Source of the DNA: Azospirillum sp. TSA2s
GTDB lineage: Bacteria > Pseudomonadota > Alphaproteobacteria > Azospirillales > Azospirillaceae
DNA length: 64,000 bases
Reading direction: 5' to 3'
Assembly: GCF_004923315.1 (NCBI RefSeq)
Contig: NZ_CP039650.1
Location: forward strand, 372,001 to 436,000
Shown here piece after piece: positions 19,538-28,316 of the stretch. The notes under the pieces were generated by a model, which ran no database searches, had not been told where the DNA came from, and was given only the letters and a program-made list of their open reading frames with translations. The translations under genes and the position numbers were made by a program. Numbering within the stretch: position 1 is the stretch's first letter; each line of letters opens with the position of its first letter.

Positions 19538-20149
19538 ATGCGTCGCATCCTGATCGCTACCGCCGCTTCGCTGGCTCTCATGACCGGAGCCGCCGTCGCA
19601 CAGACCACTTCGCCGACCGTGGGCAACCCGTCTTCCTCCACCTCCAGCATGTCCAACACCGCGGCCCCGGACGGCACCAAGACCGGCACGACGAAGTCGG
19701 ATACGATGAAGTCGGACGCCACCAAGTCTGACAGCATGACGTCCGGCAGCGCCGCCACGTCCGGCAGCCTGGGCGGCCAGCTGGCCAGTGCCGACGAGCT
19801 GATCGGCAAGAACGTCTACGGCCGGGACAACAACAAGATCGGCGAAATCGAGGACGTCATCCTCGACGCCAACGGCAAGGCCAAGCAGCTGGTCATCAGC
19901 TCGGGCGGCTTCCTCGGCATCGGCGAGAAGCAGGTCGCCGTCGATTACAGCGCCGCCAACTGGGATTCGCAGAACAACCGCCTGAATCTGGCCGGCATGA
20001 GCCGCGACGACGTGAAGTCGATGCCGGAGTTCAAGTACGACGACACCATGACGTCGCTGAACAAGAGCCGCAAGCCGGCCGAGACCGAGAAGGTCGCACC
20101 GGGCGCAGCCCCGACCGCCGGTTCGGCCGGCACCACCACCACGAAGTAA
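19538..20149 (+). CDS. Exported PRC-barrel domain protein
   Basis: Residues 1-22 form a signal peptide (MRRILIATAASLALMTGAAVAQ). A Ser/Thr/Lys-rich linker follows with three near-repeats KSDTM-KSDAT-KSDSM around residue 50, then a PRC-barrel near residues 85-165 (LIGKNVYGRDNNKIGEIEDVILD, ISSGGFLGIGEKQVAVDY). The tail is rich in Thr, Ala and Gly. PRC-barrels occur in RimM and in envelope or stress proteins; the exported form with a flexible linker suggests a periplasmic or surface role, not further defined. ATG 19538 follows AAAGGAG; the longer opening to 19481 would hide the signal peptide. Confidence 0.88.
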   Translation: MRRILIATAASLALMTGAAVAQTTSPTVGNPSSSTSSMSNTAAPDGTKTGTTKSDTMKSDATKSDSMTSGSAATSGSLGGQLASADELIGKNVYGRDNNKIGEIEDVILDANGKAKQLVISSGGFLGIGEKQVAVDYSAANWDSQNNRLNLAGMSRDDVKSMPEFKYDDTMTSLNKSRKPAETEKVAPGAAPTAGSAGTTTTK

Positions 20150-20161
20150 GGGGTTTCTGAC

Positions 20162-20188
20162 GGTGTGGGGGTCTGACACCCCCACACC
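20162..20188. terminator. Hairpin between convergent PRC-barrel and ATP12 genes
   Basis: A perfect 10-bp stem (GGTGTGGGGG / CCCCCACACC, seven-base loop) fills the space between the PRC-barrel gene and the convergent ATP12 gene. No T-run follows in either direction. It could end both transcripts; this is inferred from position and stem strength. Confidence 0.45.
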
Positions 20189-20884
20189 TCACCCCCGCAG
20201 CAAATCCACGAACCGTCTGCAGGCCACGATCTCCGCGCGCACATTGGCACGGCGCTTCGTGGCCTCGGCGTCTTCGCCCCATTGCTCGATCTGATAGGTT
20301 TCGTCCAGCTGCGAGACCTCGAACGCCTCTTCGGCGCTGAGGCGGCCTTCCAGCAAGGCCAGCGCCACGACGATCGAGCCACAGACGCCGGTCGCGGTCT
20401 GCAACGCCGACAGATACCAGTCGTCGGTCCGCTCCACCACCCGGCGCAGGGCGGCCAGCGCCTCCTCCGGCTGCGGCTTCGGCATCAGCCCGGCGCAGAC
20501 ATGCAGCGGCGCGTCATAGGTCAGCGCCGCCCAATCCAGCAGCGGCTGCCAGAGCTGCGCCTGCCGTTCCACCAGCGGCTGGGGATGTTCGGCGCGGTAG
20601 CACAACAGGTCGGTGCCGGCATAGGCGCTGATGGCCTGGACGATGTCCGGCCGCTTGACCGGGATCAGGTCAACGGCGGTGCTCGAGAGCTGCATCAGCG
20701 GCATGGAATGAGCGTCGATCTGGTCGCCCTGCGCGGCCCATTCGTCAGCGACGCCCTGGGCCAGCGGCCGGCTGGAGAAGACCAGCGGCGCCTTGGCGGG
20801 GCTGCGCACCGGACGACCGTCCAACTCGACCTGAAAGCCGCGCTCGGTCTCGCCGACGCCCGCCGCCTTGTAGAAACGCTTCAT
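20189..20884 (-). CDS. ATP12-family F1-ATPase assembly chaperone
   Basis: The 231-residue protein shows the ATP12 pattern: KRFYKAAGVGETERGFQVELDGRPVRSPAK at the start, then ADEWAAQGDQIDAHSMPLMQLSSTAVD and TDLLCYRAEHPQPLVERQ. Mitochondrial Atp12 binds the F1 alpha subunit during assembly; alphaproteobacterial homologues are thought to do similar work, but their role is less well tested. It is the last gene of crcB-rluC-HAD-ATP12, three bases after the HAD gene. Confidence 0.92.
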   Translation of the reverse strand: MKRFYKAAGVGETERGFQVELDGRPVRSPAKAPLVFSSRPLAQGVADEWAAQGDQIDAHSMPLMQLSSTAVDLIPVKRPDIVQAISAYAGTDLLCYRAEHPQPLVERQAQLWQPLLDWAALTYDAPLHVCAGLMPKPQPEEALAALRRVVERTDDWYLSALQTATGVCGSIVVALALLEGRLSAEEAFEVSQLDETYQIEQWGEDAEATKRRANVRAEIVACRRFVDLLRG

Positions 20885-20887
20885 CGC

Positions 20888-21574
20888 TTACCCTTCCAAA
20901 AGCTCCAGCACCGCGGTGGCGACGTCACGCCCGCGGTGGACGATGCGGTCGGCCCCGGCCCGCTCCAGCTCCGGCACCGCATGGTACCCCCAGGAGACGC
21001 CGACCGACCGCACCCGCGCGTTGCGGGCCATCTGAATGTCGTAGGTGGTGTCGCCGATCACAACCGTCGCCGCCTCGTCCGCACCGGTCTCCGCCAGCGC
21101 ACGCTGCACCATGTGCGGGTTCGGTTTGCCGGGACCGACATCGGCGGTCTGCAGCGTCACGAAACGACCGGTCAGCCCGTGCCCCTTCAGCACCGCGTCC
21201 AACCCGCGCCGCGACTTGCCGGTGGCGACGCCCAGCAGCACACCCGCTTCCTCCAGAACCGCCAGCGTGTCGACGATCCCGGGAAAGAGCGGCTCGTCCA
21301 CCTCACCGCGGCTGCGGGCGGATGAGAAGGCGCGCTTGTAACTCTCCGCCACCGCGACATGGGTCTCGGCCTCCCGCTGCGGCAGCAGCAGGGCCACCGC
21401 CTCCACCAGCGACAGGCCGACCATGCGGCGAACATCTGCCGGGTCGGGTTCACCCAGCCCATGCTCGGCCCAGGCCTGGGTCATGGCGTCGATGATGGCG
21501 AACTGGCTGTCGACCAGGGTGCCGTCGCAATCGAACAGCGCGAGACGCAGCGGCGCTTTCCCCGCGGAGGCCAT
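20888..21574 (-). CDS. HAD-superfamily hydrolase (phosphoglycolate phosphatase-like)
   Basis: Motif I is DCDGTLVDSQ near residue 15, with the Asp nucleophile and the acid/base Asp. Motif III is the Lys in the GKPNP region and motif IV is VIGDTTYDIQMA. A four-helix cap is inserted after motif I, as in subfamily IA phosphatases such as Gph. At 228 residues it is of normal size; the substrate is not evident. The ATG at 21574 overlaps the rluC stop region, consistent with co-translation. A longer opening to 21856 lies inside rluC and is rejected. Confidence 0.88.
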   Translation of the reverse strand: MASAGKAPLRLALFDCDGTLVDSQFAIIDAMTQAWAEHGLGEPDPADVRRMVGLSLVEAVALLLPQREAETHVAVAESYKRAFSSARSRGEVDEPLFPGIVDTLAVLEEAGVLLGVATGKSRRGLDAVLKGHGLTGRFVTLQTADVGPGKPNPHMVQRALAETGADEAATVVIGDTTYDIQMARNARVRSVGVSWGYHAVPELERAGADRIVHRGRDVATAVLELLEG

Positions 21575-22626
21575 CACTCGAAATCCTCGAACGGGTCGTC
21601 GCGCAGGTTGGGGCTGAAACCGAAATACTTCCAGGTCGCCTGCATATGGTCGGGCAGCGGCGCCGTCACGTCGATGGTCTTGCCGCCGCGCGGGTGCGGC
21701 AGGATCAGCCGACGGGCATGCAGGTGCAGCTTCTTCGCCACCTCCGCCCCGGCCAGGAAGGCGCCCTGCCCGGCATATTTGCCGTCGCCCAGGATCGGCG
21801 TGCCGACGGCGGCCATGTGGACGCGCAATTGATGGGTACGGCCGGTCAGCGGCCACATGGCGACGAAGGCCGCCTGCTTGCCGACATTCTCCTGCACCGA
21901 ATAGACGGTGACGGCGCGCTTGCCCTCTTCCTTGTTCTCCGCCACCCGCTCGCCATGCGGGCCGCCTTCCTTGGCCAGCGCGAGGTCGATCTTGCCCTGG
22001 TAGGGCGTCGGCACACCGACGGTGACGGCCCAGTAGATCTTGCGCACGGCGCTGCCGCGGAACAGCTCGGTCAGCTTGCTGGCGGCGAAGGTGGTGCGGG
22101 CCAGCAGCAGCACGCCCGAGGTGTCCTTGTCCAGCCGGTGGACCAGCTTCGGCCGCTCGTTGCCATCGAAGCGCAGGGCGTCCAGCATGGCGTCGAGGTG
22201 CTTGGAGGTGCCGGTGCCGCCCTGCACCGCCAGACCGGCCGGCTTGTTGATGGCGATGACATCGGCGTCGCGATAGAGCACCAGCGCCTGCAGCTCGGCG
22301 ATCTGCTTGTCCGACATGCCCTTGGGCTTGCTGGCCCCCTGACTCGGCCCCCTGACCGGCGCGGCCCAGGCGGCCAGCGGCGGGATGCGAATGCCCTGCC
22401 CGGCCGCCAGCCGCGACGACGTCTCCGCCCGCTTGCCGTCGATGCGGACTTGGCCCGTACGCAGCAGCTTCTGCAGATAGCTGTGGTTCACGTCGGGGAA
22501 ATGCCGCTTGAACCAGCGGTCGAGCCGCATGTCGGCCTCGTCGGCCGTGACGATGCGGGTTTCGACCTTGCTGTCGCTTTTGGCTTCAGTCGACGTGGTA
22601 TCAGCGTGATCGGGAGAGTCAGTCAT
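21574..22626 (-). CDS. rluC: RluA/RluC-family 23S rRNA pseudouridine synthase
   Basis: This has an N-terminal S4 RNA-binding domain (DMRLDRWFKRHFP, LLRTGQVRIDGKR) and a catalytic domain with the RluA-family signature HRLDKDTSGVLLLAR near residue 160, which contains the catalytic Asp. The order and length (350 residues) fit RluC-like enzymes; the exact uridine targets cannot be read from sequence. The start at 22626 shares one base with the crcB stop (TGATG), chosen over an upstream ATG at 22662 inside crcB. A charged, Ser/Thr-rich leader of about 20 residues precedes the S4 domain. Confidence 0.9.
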   Translation of the reverse strand: MTDSPDHADTTSTEAKSDSKVETRIVTADEADMRLDRWFKRHFPDVNHSYLQKLLRTGQVRIDGKRAETSSRLAAGQGIRIPPLAAWAAPVRGPSQGASKPKGMSDKQIAELQALVLYRDADVIAINKPAGLAVQGGTGTSKHLDAMLDALRFDGNERPKLVHRLDKDTSGVLLLARTTFAASKLTELFRGSAVRKIYWAVTVGVPTPYQGKIDLALAKEGGPHGERVAENKEEGKRAVTVYSVQENVGKQAAFVAMWPLTGRTHQLRVHMAAVGTPILGDGKYAGQGAFLAGAEVAKKLHLHARRLILPHPRGGKTIDVTAPLPDHMQATWKYFGFSPNLRDDPFEDFE

Positions 22627-23027
22627 CAGATGGACACCGAAACAAGAGAACGCACGGCCCACAGGCCGGCAAAGAAGCCCACCACGCTGAACAGCGTCGA
22701 GGCGAGGAAGTATCCCGCCGCCGCGGCGATCTCGTCACGGGCGACGAGGACGCCGATGTCCAGCGTGAAGGAGGAGAAGGTGGTGAAGCCGCCGAGCACG
22801 CCGACCAGCAGCAGGGCGCGGATTTCCGGCGACGGCGACCATGTCAGGCTCGCCAGTTCCGACAGCACCCCCATCACCGTACAGCCGATCAGGTTGACGA
22901 TGATCGTCCCCATCGGAAAACGGGTGCCGACCCACTGCGCGATCAGCAGCAGCGTCAGATAACGCGCCACCGATCCGGCGGCACCTCCGACGGCGACGGC
23001 GAGCAATGACAGGGGGGATGCGAGCAC
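22626..23027 (-). CDS. crcB: CrcB/FEX-family fluoride channel
   Basis: A small membrane protein (133 residues, four hydrophobic spans) with the CrcB signatures GGAAGSVARY near residue 14, MGTIIVNLIGC near 39 and GVLGGFTTFSSFTLD near 77. Fluc/CrcB proteins act as dimers that let fluoride leave the cell. It is first in the operon with rluC, HAD and ATP12. I saw no recognisable fluoride riboswitch in the 109 bp between its start and the divergent isochorismatase-like gene. Confidence 0.93.
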   Translation of the reverse strand: MLASPLSLLAVAVGGAAGSVARYLTLLLIAQWVGTRFPMGTIIVNLIGCTVMGVLSELASLTWSPSPEIRALLLVGVLGGFTTFSSFTLDIGVLVARDEIAAAAGYFLASTLFSVVGFFAGLWAVRSLVSVSI

Positions 23028-23136
23028 GGCGCCTCCGGACGAGCGCTTGAAACGGGAAACGAGGGTCGAGCGCCGGATTAGAGCCAGAAACCGGCGGACT
23101 TGTCACGCGATGGACTATCGCGGCAGGATCGTCGGC

Positions 23137-23724
23137 ATGGAAACCCTTCCCGCTCCCCTGCCCACCAACACCGCTTTGCTGCTCGTCGACCTGCAAAAGG
23201 CCATCGACGACCCGCGCTGGAGCCATCTCGGCCCACGCAACAACCCACAGGCGGAGGCCAACGTCGCCGCCTTGCTGGCCGCTTGGCGAAGGGATGGGCG
23301 GCCCATCGTCCATATCCGCCACGATTCGACGGAGCCCGACTCCACCTACCGCCCCGGCAGCCCCGGCCACGCCTTCAAGGAGGAGGCGATGCCGCTGCCG
23401 GGCGAGACGGTGATCGGCAAGCGGGTGAACAGCGCCTTCATCGGCACCGGCCTGGACGACTGGCTGCGCGCCCGCGGCATCGGCACGCTGGTGGTGGCCG
23501 GCGTCATCACCAACAACAGCGTCGAGGCGACGGTGCGGATGGCCGGCAACCTCGGCTACGATGTGCGACTGGTGGCCGACGCCTGCTTCACCTTCGCCCG
23601 GGAAGACCGGTCGGGGAGGCTGCGCACGGCCGATGAGGTCCACGACCTGTCGCTCGCCAACATGGATGGCGAATATGCGACGGTGGTGGAAACGGCGGAG
23701 GCGTTGGGAGAGGTGTCGCGCTGA
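23137..23724 (+). CDS. Isochorismatase-fold hydrolase with Ser at the usual Cys position
   Basis: The fold is clear: TALLLVDLQKAIDDP near residue 14 carries the conserved Asp, then GETVIGKRVNSAFIGT with the conserved Lys, and GTLVVAGVITNNSVEATVRMAGNLGYD. In cysteine hydrolases of this superfamily the nucleophile sits where TNNS ends, but here it is Ser, so classic thiol chemistry is unlikely. True isochorismatases also lack that Cys, so a different reaction is possible. The 195-residue form from ATG 23137 was preferred; an in-frame ATG at 23110 adds nine residues. It is divergent from crcB. Confidence 0.85.
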   Translation: METLPAPLPTNTALLLVDLQKAIDDPRWSHLGPRNNPQAEANVAALLAAWRRDGRPIVHIRHDSTEPDSTYRPGSPGHAFKEEAMPLPGETVIGKRVNSAFIGTGLDDWLRARGIGTLVVAGVITNNSVEATVRMAGNLGYDVRLVADACFTFAREDRSGRLRTADEVHDLSLANMDGEYATVVETAEALGEVSR

Positions 23725-23727
23725 TTG

Positions 23728-23892
23728 CCCCCACCCCAACCCTCCCCCGCTGGGCGGGGGAGGGAGCAAGCGCTTGTTCAGGCGAGTGGCGGCAGTCCCT
23801 CCCCCGCCCAGCTCTCGCACAAAGCTTCGCTTTGTGCTGACGCGGCAGGCGGACCGTAGGTCCGCTGAGAGCGGGGGAGGATAGGTGGGGGT
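23728..23892. repeat. Intergenic palindromic repeat, copy 2 (with nested insert)
   Basis: This has the same outer and inner C-run/G-run hairpins as the element at 781-885, but the inner hairpin (CCCTCCCCCGCCCAGC ... GCGGGGGAGG) is split by about 58 bp at 23813-23870. The insert begins TCTC and ends GAGA and contains two hairpins of its own: GCACAAAGC-TTC-GCTTTGTGC and GCGGACC-GTA-GGTCCGC. It lies between the isochorismatase-like gene and the convergent dienelactone hydrolase gene. Confidence 0.8.
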
Positions 23893-23905
23893 CTAACTCC
23901 ACCCC

Positions 23906-24763
23906 CTACGCCAGCTTCGCCTTCAAAAACTCCACCGTCCGCTTCCAGGCCAGATCGGCGGCGTCCTTGTTGTAGCGCTCGGCCGAGGTGTCGTTGTGGA
24001 AGGCGTGGTTGACGCCCTCGTACACGTAAATCTGATGCTCGACGCCGGCCTTCTTCAGCGCCTCGTCATAGGCGGGGATGCCGGCGTTCACGCGCTGGTC
24101 CAGCCCGGCATAGTGCAGCAGCAGCGGCGACTTCACCGTACCGACCAGCGCCGGGTCGGGGGTCGGGCCGTAGAAGGCGACGCCGGCCTTCAGGTCGGGC
24201 GCCTTGATCGCCAGCCGGTTGATCATGCCGCCACCCCAGCAGAAGCCGACCGCACCGACCTTGGCCGAGGAATAGCGGTAGGCCATCAGGTAACTCATGG
24301 CCGCGACGAGGTTGTTGACCGTCTTGTCGGTGTCGAGCTGACCGATCATGTCGCGGGCCTTGTCTGCATCCTGCGGCGTGCCGCCCAGCGGCGACAGAAG
24401 GTCCGGCGCCATCGCCACGAAGCCTTCGGTGGCAAGGCGGCGGGTGACATCCTCGACATAGGCGTTCAGGCCGCGATTTTCGTGGATGACCAGCACAGCC
24501 GGAGCCTTGTCGATCAGCTTCGGCCGGGCGAGATAGCCGGACACGTTGCCGGTCGCCCCCTGGAAGCTGATCTTTTCCGCAGCCAGACGGGTGTCGTCCT
24601 CACCGACGATGGCGGCGCGCGCATAGTTCGGCTCAATCGCCGCCAGGATCGCGGGGATCGCCGCCGCACCGCCAGCCATTGCTGCCAGCCGTTCCAGGAA
24701 GACCCGGCGTGGCAACGGCGCGTGGGTGTATTCGTCGTAGAGGTCGATGATCCGCTGGTCCAT
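23906..24763 (-). CDS. Dienelactone hydrolase family protein, probably exported
   Basis: An alpha/beta hydrolase. VLVIHENRGL is the segment near the oxyanion site, the nucleophile Cys lies in VGAVGFCWGGG near residue 170, Asp follows in HYAGLDQRV, and His in NHAFHNDTS near 253. The N-terminus carries twin arginines (PRRVFLERLA) and then a hydrophobic Ala/Gly/Ile stretch ending near residue 50, which looks like a Tat signal. Cys-type nucleophiles are typical of dienelactone hydrolases, but the natural substrate is unknown. It stands alone, 120 bp from lolD. Confidence 0.88.
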   Translation of the reverse strand: MDQRIIDLYDEYTHAPLPRRVFLERLAAMAGGAAAIPAILAAIEPNYARAAIVGEDDTRLAAEKISFQGATGNVSGYLARPKLIDKAPAVLVIHENRGLNAYVEDVTRRLATEGFVAMAPDLLSPLGGTPQDADKARDMIGQLDTDKTVNNLVAAMSYLMAYRYSSAKVGAVGFCWGGGMINRLAIKAPDLKAGVAFYGPTPDPALVGTVKSPLLLHYAGLDQRVNAGIPAYDEALKKAGVEHQIYVYEGVNHAFHNDTSAERYNKDAADLAWKRTVEFLKAKLA

Positions 24764-24883
24764 CCCCGATGCCCCCTGCTTTGTCGGTGCCGCAGCTCAG
24801 CCGGTGCGGTCGCGCATGAGAGTGGGGGCGCCGCGCCGGCTTGGCAACCAGGGGGAGGTTCCGCTTTCGGTCTATGACGCTTC

Positions 24884-25624
24884 TTATGATGCTTCCGGCG
24901 CGACCTCGCTCAGCGGCACCAGTTCCGACGGCTGATACTCCACCAGATGCCCGTCGCGCATCTCCAGAACCCGGTCCATGCGACGGGCGAGGTCGAGGTT
25001 GTGGGTCGCCACCAAAGCGCCGACCTTGGCCTGCCGGACGATGGCCGACAGCATGGCGAAGACATGCTCCGCCGTGTGGGGGTCGAGGTTGCCGGTCGGC
25101 TCGTCGGCGATCAGCAGCGACGGGGCGTTGGCCAGCGCGCGGGCGATGGCGACGCGCTGCTGCTCACCGCCGGACAGGCGGGCCGGCCGGTGGGTGCCGC
25201 GCTGCTCCAGCCCGACCATGCGCAGAAGCTCGTCCGCGCGCTGCCGGGCGACCGACTTCGACACGCCGGCGATCATCTGCGGCAGGACGATGTTCTCCCG
25301 CGCCGAAAACTCCGGCAGCAGGTGGTGGAACTGGTAGACGAAGCCGATGGAACGGCGCCGCACCTCGGTCCGCTTGCCGTCGTCCAGGTTGGACACGTCG
25401 GTGCCGGCGATGCGCACCGTGCCGGCGGTCGGCCGCTCCAGCAGGCCGGCGATGTGCAGCAGCGTCGATTTGCCGGCACCCGACGGGCCGACCAGCGCCA
25501 CCAGTTCCCCGGCGCCGACGGTCAGATCGACCCCGCGCAGCACCTCCAGCGTCTCGCCCGCCTGTTCGAAGCGGCGGACGATGCCCTTCAGTTCCAACAT
25601 AGGCTGCATGACAACGTCACTCAT
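24884..25624 (-). CDS. lolD: Lipoprotein-releasing ABC transporter ATP-binding protein
   Basis: LolD powers release of lipoproteins from the inner membrane. It has Walker A GPSGAGKST near residue 46, signature LSGGEQQRVAIARAL, Walker B LLIADEPTGNLD and the H-loop VATHNLDLA. The 246-residue length fits the LolD/MacB-type family. It overlaps the end of the lolC/E gene by eight bases, so the ATPase and permease are coupled. The product ends in an acidic/Ser-rich tail. Confidence 0.93.
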   Translation of the reverse strand: MSDVVMQPMLELKGIVRRFEQAGETLEVLRGVDLTVGAGELVALVGPSGAGKSTLLHIAGLLERPTAGTVRIAGTDVSNLDDGKRTEVRRRSIGFVYQFHHLLPEFSARENIVLPQMIAGVSKSVARQRADELLRMVGLEQRGTHRPARLSGGEQQRVAIARALANAPSLLIADEPTGNLDPHTAEHVFAMLSAIVRQAKVGALVATHNLDLARRMDRVLEMRDGHLVEYQPSELVPLSEVAPEAS

Positions 25625-26864
25625 AGCGCAGGGCCTCCACCGGGTCGAGCCGGGCGGCGCGCCACGACGGATAGATGGTCGCGGCGAAGGACAGGCCCAG
25701 CGCCATCAGCGTCACCTGGATCACCTCGCTCCAGTCGATCTTCGCCGGCAGGTGGGACAGGAAATAGATCTCGGCATTGAACAGGTTGGTGCCGGTCAGC
25801 CCCTGGATGACCTGCCGGATGCTCTCGATGTTCAGCGCGAAGGAGACGCCGAGCGCGAGACCCAGCAAGGTCCCCGTCACCCCGACGCTGGCACCGGACA
25901 GGAAGAAGATGCGCATGATCATGCCGCGCGTCGCCCCCATGGTTCGCAGGATCGCGATGTCGCGCCCCTTGTCCTTCACCAGCATGATCAGGCTGGAGAT
26001 GATGTTGAAGGCCGCGACCATGATGATCAGCGACAGGATCAGGAACATCACGTTGCGTTCGACCTGAAGCGCCGTGAAGAAGCTGGCGTTCGACTGCTGC
26101 CAGTCGACCACCCGGCCCTCCCCTGCCACCGCCGACTGAACGGCGGCGCGGGCGGACGCGATCTGCATCGGGTCGCTCACGAAGACCTCTAGCGAGGTCA
26201 CGGCGTCGCCGGTGCGGAAGAAGGCCTGCGCCTCCTCCAGCGGCAGGAAGATGAAGCTGTTGTCGTATTCGAACATGCCGACGTCGAAGATCGCGCCGAT
26301 GGGGTAGCTGCGCATCCGCGGCACGGTGCCGAAGGCGGTGACGTTGCCCTGCGGCGCGATCAACGTGATCTGGTCGCCGATGCTCAGTCCCAGCCGCTGG
26401 GCCATGCGCACGCCGATGGCGACGCGGTCCTCGCCGAACTCATCCACCGAACCGCGGATGATGTTGTTGGCGAGCGTCGGCCGCACCTTGAAATCTTCCG
26501 CCCGCACGCCGCGGATGACGGCACCGGAGGCGACGCCGCGCACCGACACCAGCGCCTGCCCCTCGACCGTCGGGGTGACGTTGACCACGCCCGGCGTGTT
26601 GCGCAACTTGCCGGCCAGAATGTCGAAGTCCGGCAGCGGTCCGCCTCGTGAACTGTAGACGTTGAGATGCCCGTTCAGACCGAGCACCCGGCCCAGCAGC
26701 TCCGCCCGGAAGCCGTTCATCACCGCCATCACGATGATGAGCGTCGCCACGCCGAGCGCGATGCCCAGCAACGAGAACCCCGCGATGACCGAGATGAACC
26801 CTTCCTGGCGGCGCGCCCGAAGGTAACGCATCGCGACCATGCGTTCGAAGGCGTTGAAGATCAT
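25617..26864 (-). CDS. lolC: Lipoprotein-releasing ABC transporter permease (LolC/LolE family)
   Basis: The 415-residue protein starts with a cytosolic FERMVAMRYLRARRQEGFISVIA segment typical of LolC/E. TM1 follows (about residues 24-50), then a large periplasmic MacB-like domain (to about 270) and three more spans, with ISSLIMLVKDKGRDIAILRTMGAT in the FtsX-like region. Only one LolC/E-type permease is present beside lolD; many Alphaproteobacteria use a single permease as a homodimer. It lies downstream of proS, separated by a strong hairpin. Confidence 0.92.
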   Translation of the reverse strand: MIFNAFERMVAMRYLRARRQEGFISVIAGFSLLGIALGVATLIIVMAVMNGFRAELLGRVLGLNGHLNVYSSRGGPLPDFDILAGKLRNTPGVVNVTPTVEGQALVSVRGVASGAVIRGVRAEDFKVRPTLANNIIRGSVDEFGEDRVAIGVRMAQRLGLSIGDQITLIAPQGNVTAFGTVPRMRSYPIGAIFDVGMFEYDNSFIFLPLEEAQAFFRTGDAVTSLEVFVSDPMQIASARAAVQSAVAGEGRVVDWQQSNASFFTALQVERNVMFLILSLIIMVAAFNIISSLIMLVKDKGRDIAILRTMGATRGMIMRIFFLSGASVGVTGTLLGLALGVSFALNIESIRQVIQGLTGTNLFNAEIYFLSHLPAKIDWSEVIQVTLMALGLSFAATIYPSWRAARLDPVEALRYE

Positions 26865-26949
26865 GCGGCTGGGATCCTGTGGGGGAGGCCCTGTGGGCGG
26901 GCGGAAACGATGCCCTAGATAAGAACGTGAGCGTGGCGGGAAAAGGGCA

Positions 26950-26983
26950 AAGCCCGGATCGCCGACTTGGGCGATCCGGGCTT
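26950..26983 (-). terminator. Rho-independent-type terminator after proS
   Basis: A perfect 14-bp stem (AAGCCCGGATCGCC / GGCGATCCGGGCTT, six-base loop) lies 19 bp past the proS stop on the minus strand. It is followed in that direction by TGCCCTTTTCCC, a weak T-tract. It should separate proS from the lolC/E-lolD unit. Confidence 0.7.
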
Positions 26984-27002
26984 CCTCTTCGAGCTAAGCC
27001 GA

Positions 27003-28316
27003 TCAGCCCAGCAGCTTCGCCAGCGCCGCCTCGACCGGCAGCTCTTCCTTCTCGCCGGTGGCGCGGCGCTTCAGTTCGACGACGCCGTTCTTCAGGCCGC
27101 GCGGGCCGACGACCAGCTGCCAGGGAACGCCGATCAGGTCCATGTCGGCGAACTTGGCGCCGGGACGCTCGTCGCGGTCGTCATAGGCGACCTCCAGGCC
27201 GGCCGATTCCAGCTTCGCATACAACTCGGCGCAGACGCGGTCGGTCTCGGCGTCGCCGGACTTCAGGTTGATGAGGCCGACATTGAAGGGCGCGACGGCG
27301 TCCGGCCAAATGATGCCGTTGTCGTCGTGGCTGGCCTCGATGATGGCGCCCATCAGGCGCGAGACGCCGATGCCGTAGCTGCCCATCTCCACCGGGATCG
27401 ACTCGCCGTTCGGGCCGGCGACCACCGCGTTCATCGGCTTGGAGTACTTGGTGCCGAAGTTGAAGATGTGGCCGACCTCGATGCCGCGGGCCGACACCAG
27501 ATCCGACTCCGGCACCGGGCTGTTGGCCGGGTCGTGCTTCTCGTCGGTCGCCGCATAGATGCCGGTGACGCGGTCGAAGAAGGGCTGCAGGTCGTCCTCG
27601 ATGCCGGGGGCGTCCTTCAGCACGTCCAGGGTCATCCAGTCCTTGTGGCAGAAGACGCCGCTCTCGCCGGTTTCGGCCAGGATGATGAACTCGTGGCTCA
27701 GGTCGCCGCCGATCGGGCCGGTGTCGGCCCGCATCGGAATTGCCTTCAGCCCGATGCGGGCGAAGGTGCGCAGATAGGCCAGGAACATCTTCTGGTAGGA
27801 ACGGCGCGCGCTGTCCGCATCGATGTCGAAGGAATAGGCGTCCTTCATCAGGAACTCGCGGCCGCGCATCACGCCGAAGCGCGGGCGGATCTCGTCACGG
27901 AACTTCCACTGGATGTGGTAGAGGTTCAGCGGCAACTGGCGGTAGCTCTTGACGAAGGAGCGGAAGATGTCGGTGATCATCTCCTCGTTCGTCGGGCCGA
28001 ACAGCATCTCGCGGTCGTGACGGTCGGTGATGCGCAGCATCTCCTTGCCGTAATCGTCGTAACGACCGCTCTCGCGCCACAGATCGGCCGACTGGATGGT
28101 CGGCATCAACAGTTCCTGCGCACCGGCGGCGTCCTGCTCCTCGCGGACGATCTGCTCGATCTTGCGCAGAACCCGATAGCCCAGCGGCAGCCAGGCATAG
28201 ATGCCGGCGCTGGTCTGGCGGATCATCCCGGCCCGCAGCATCAGGCGGTGCGAGACGATCTGCGCCTCGGTCGGGGTCTCCTTGAGGGTCGGCATGAAGA
28301 AGCTGGACAGCCGCAT
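27003..28316 (-). CDS. proS: Prolyl-tRNA synthetase, short form
   Basis: A class II synthetase: motif 1 in the [17 protein letters not shown] region, motif 2 around [24 protein letters not shown], and motif 3 in [13 protein letters not shown], then an anticodon-binding domain. The product is 437 residues, matching the short ProS of Alphaproteobacteria, which lacks the large editing insertion of the E. coli enzyme. ATG 28316 ([13 protein letters not shown]) was chosen because it gives the normal N-terminus; a frame extension to 28427 adds non-homologous residues. It belongs to the conserved proS-lolC-lolD neighbourhood. Confidence 0.95.
   Translation of the reverse strand: MRLSSFFMPTLKETPTEAQIVSHRLMLRAGMIRQTSAGIYAWLPLGYRVLRKIEQIVREEQDAAGAQELLMPTIQSADLWRESGRYDDYGKEMLRITDRHDREMLFGPTNEEMITDIFRSFVKSYRQLPLNLYHIQWKFRDEIRPRFGVMRGREFLMKDAYSFDIDADSARRSYQKMFLAYLRTFARIGLKAIPMRADTGPIGGDLSHEFIILAETGESGVFCHKDWMTLDVLKDAPGIEDDLQPFFDRVTGIYAATDEKHDPANSPVPESDLVSARGIEVGHIFNFGTKYSKPMNAVVAGPNGESIPVEMGSYGIGVSRLMGAIIEASHDDNGIIWPDAVAPFNVGLINLKSGDAETDRVCAELYAKLESAGLEVAYDDRDERPGAKFADMDLIGVPWQLVVGPRGLKNGVVELKRRATGEKEELPVEAALAKLLG

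Noticed and set aside
23028-23136. Possible fluoride riboswitch upstream of crcB
   Set aside because: The conserved pseudoknot core expected for a fluoride riboswitch could not be found in this 109-bp space.
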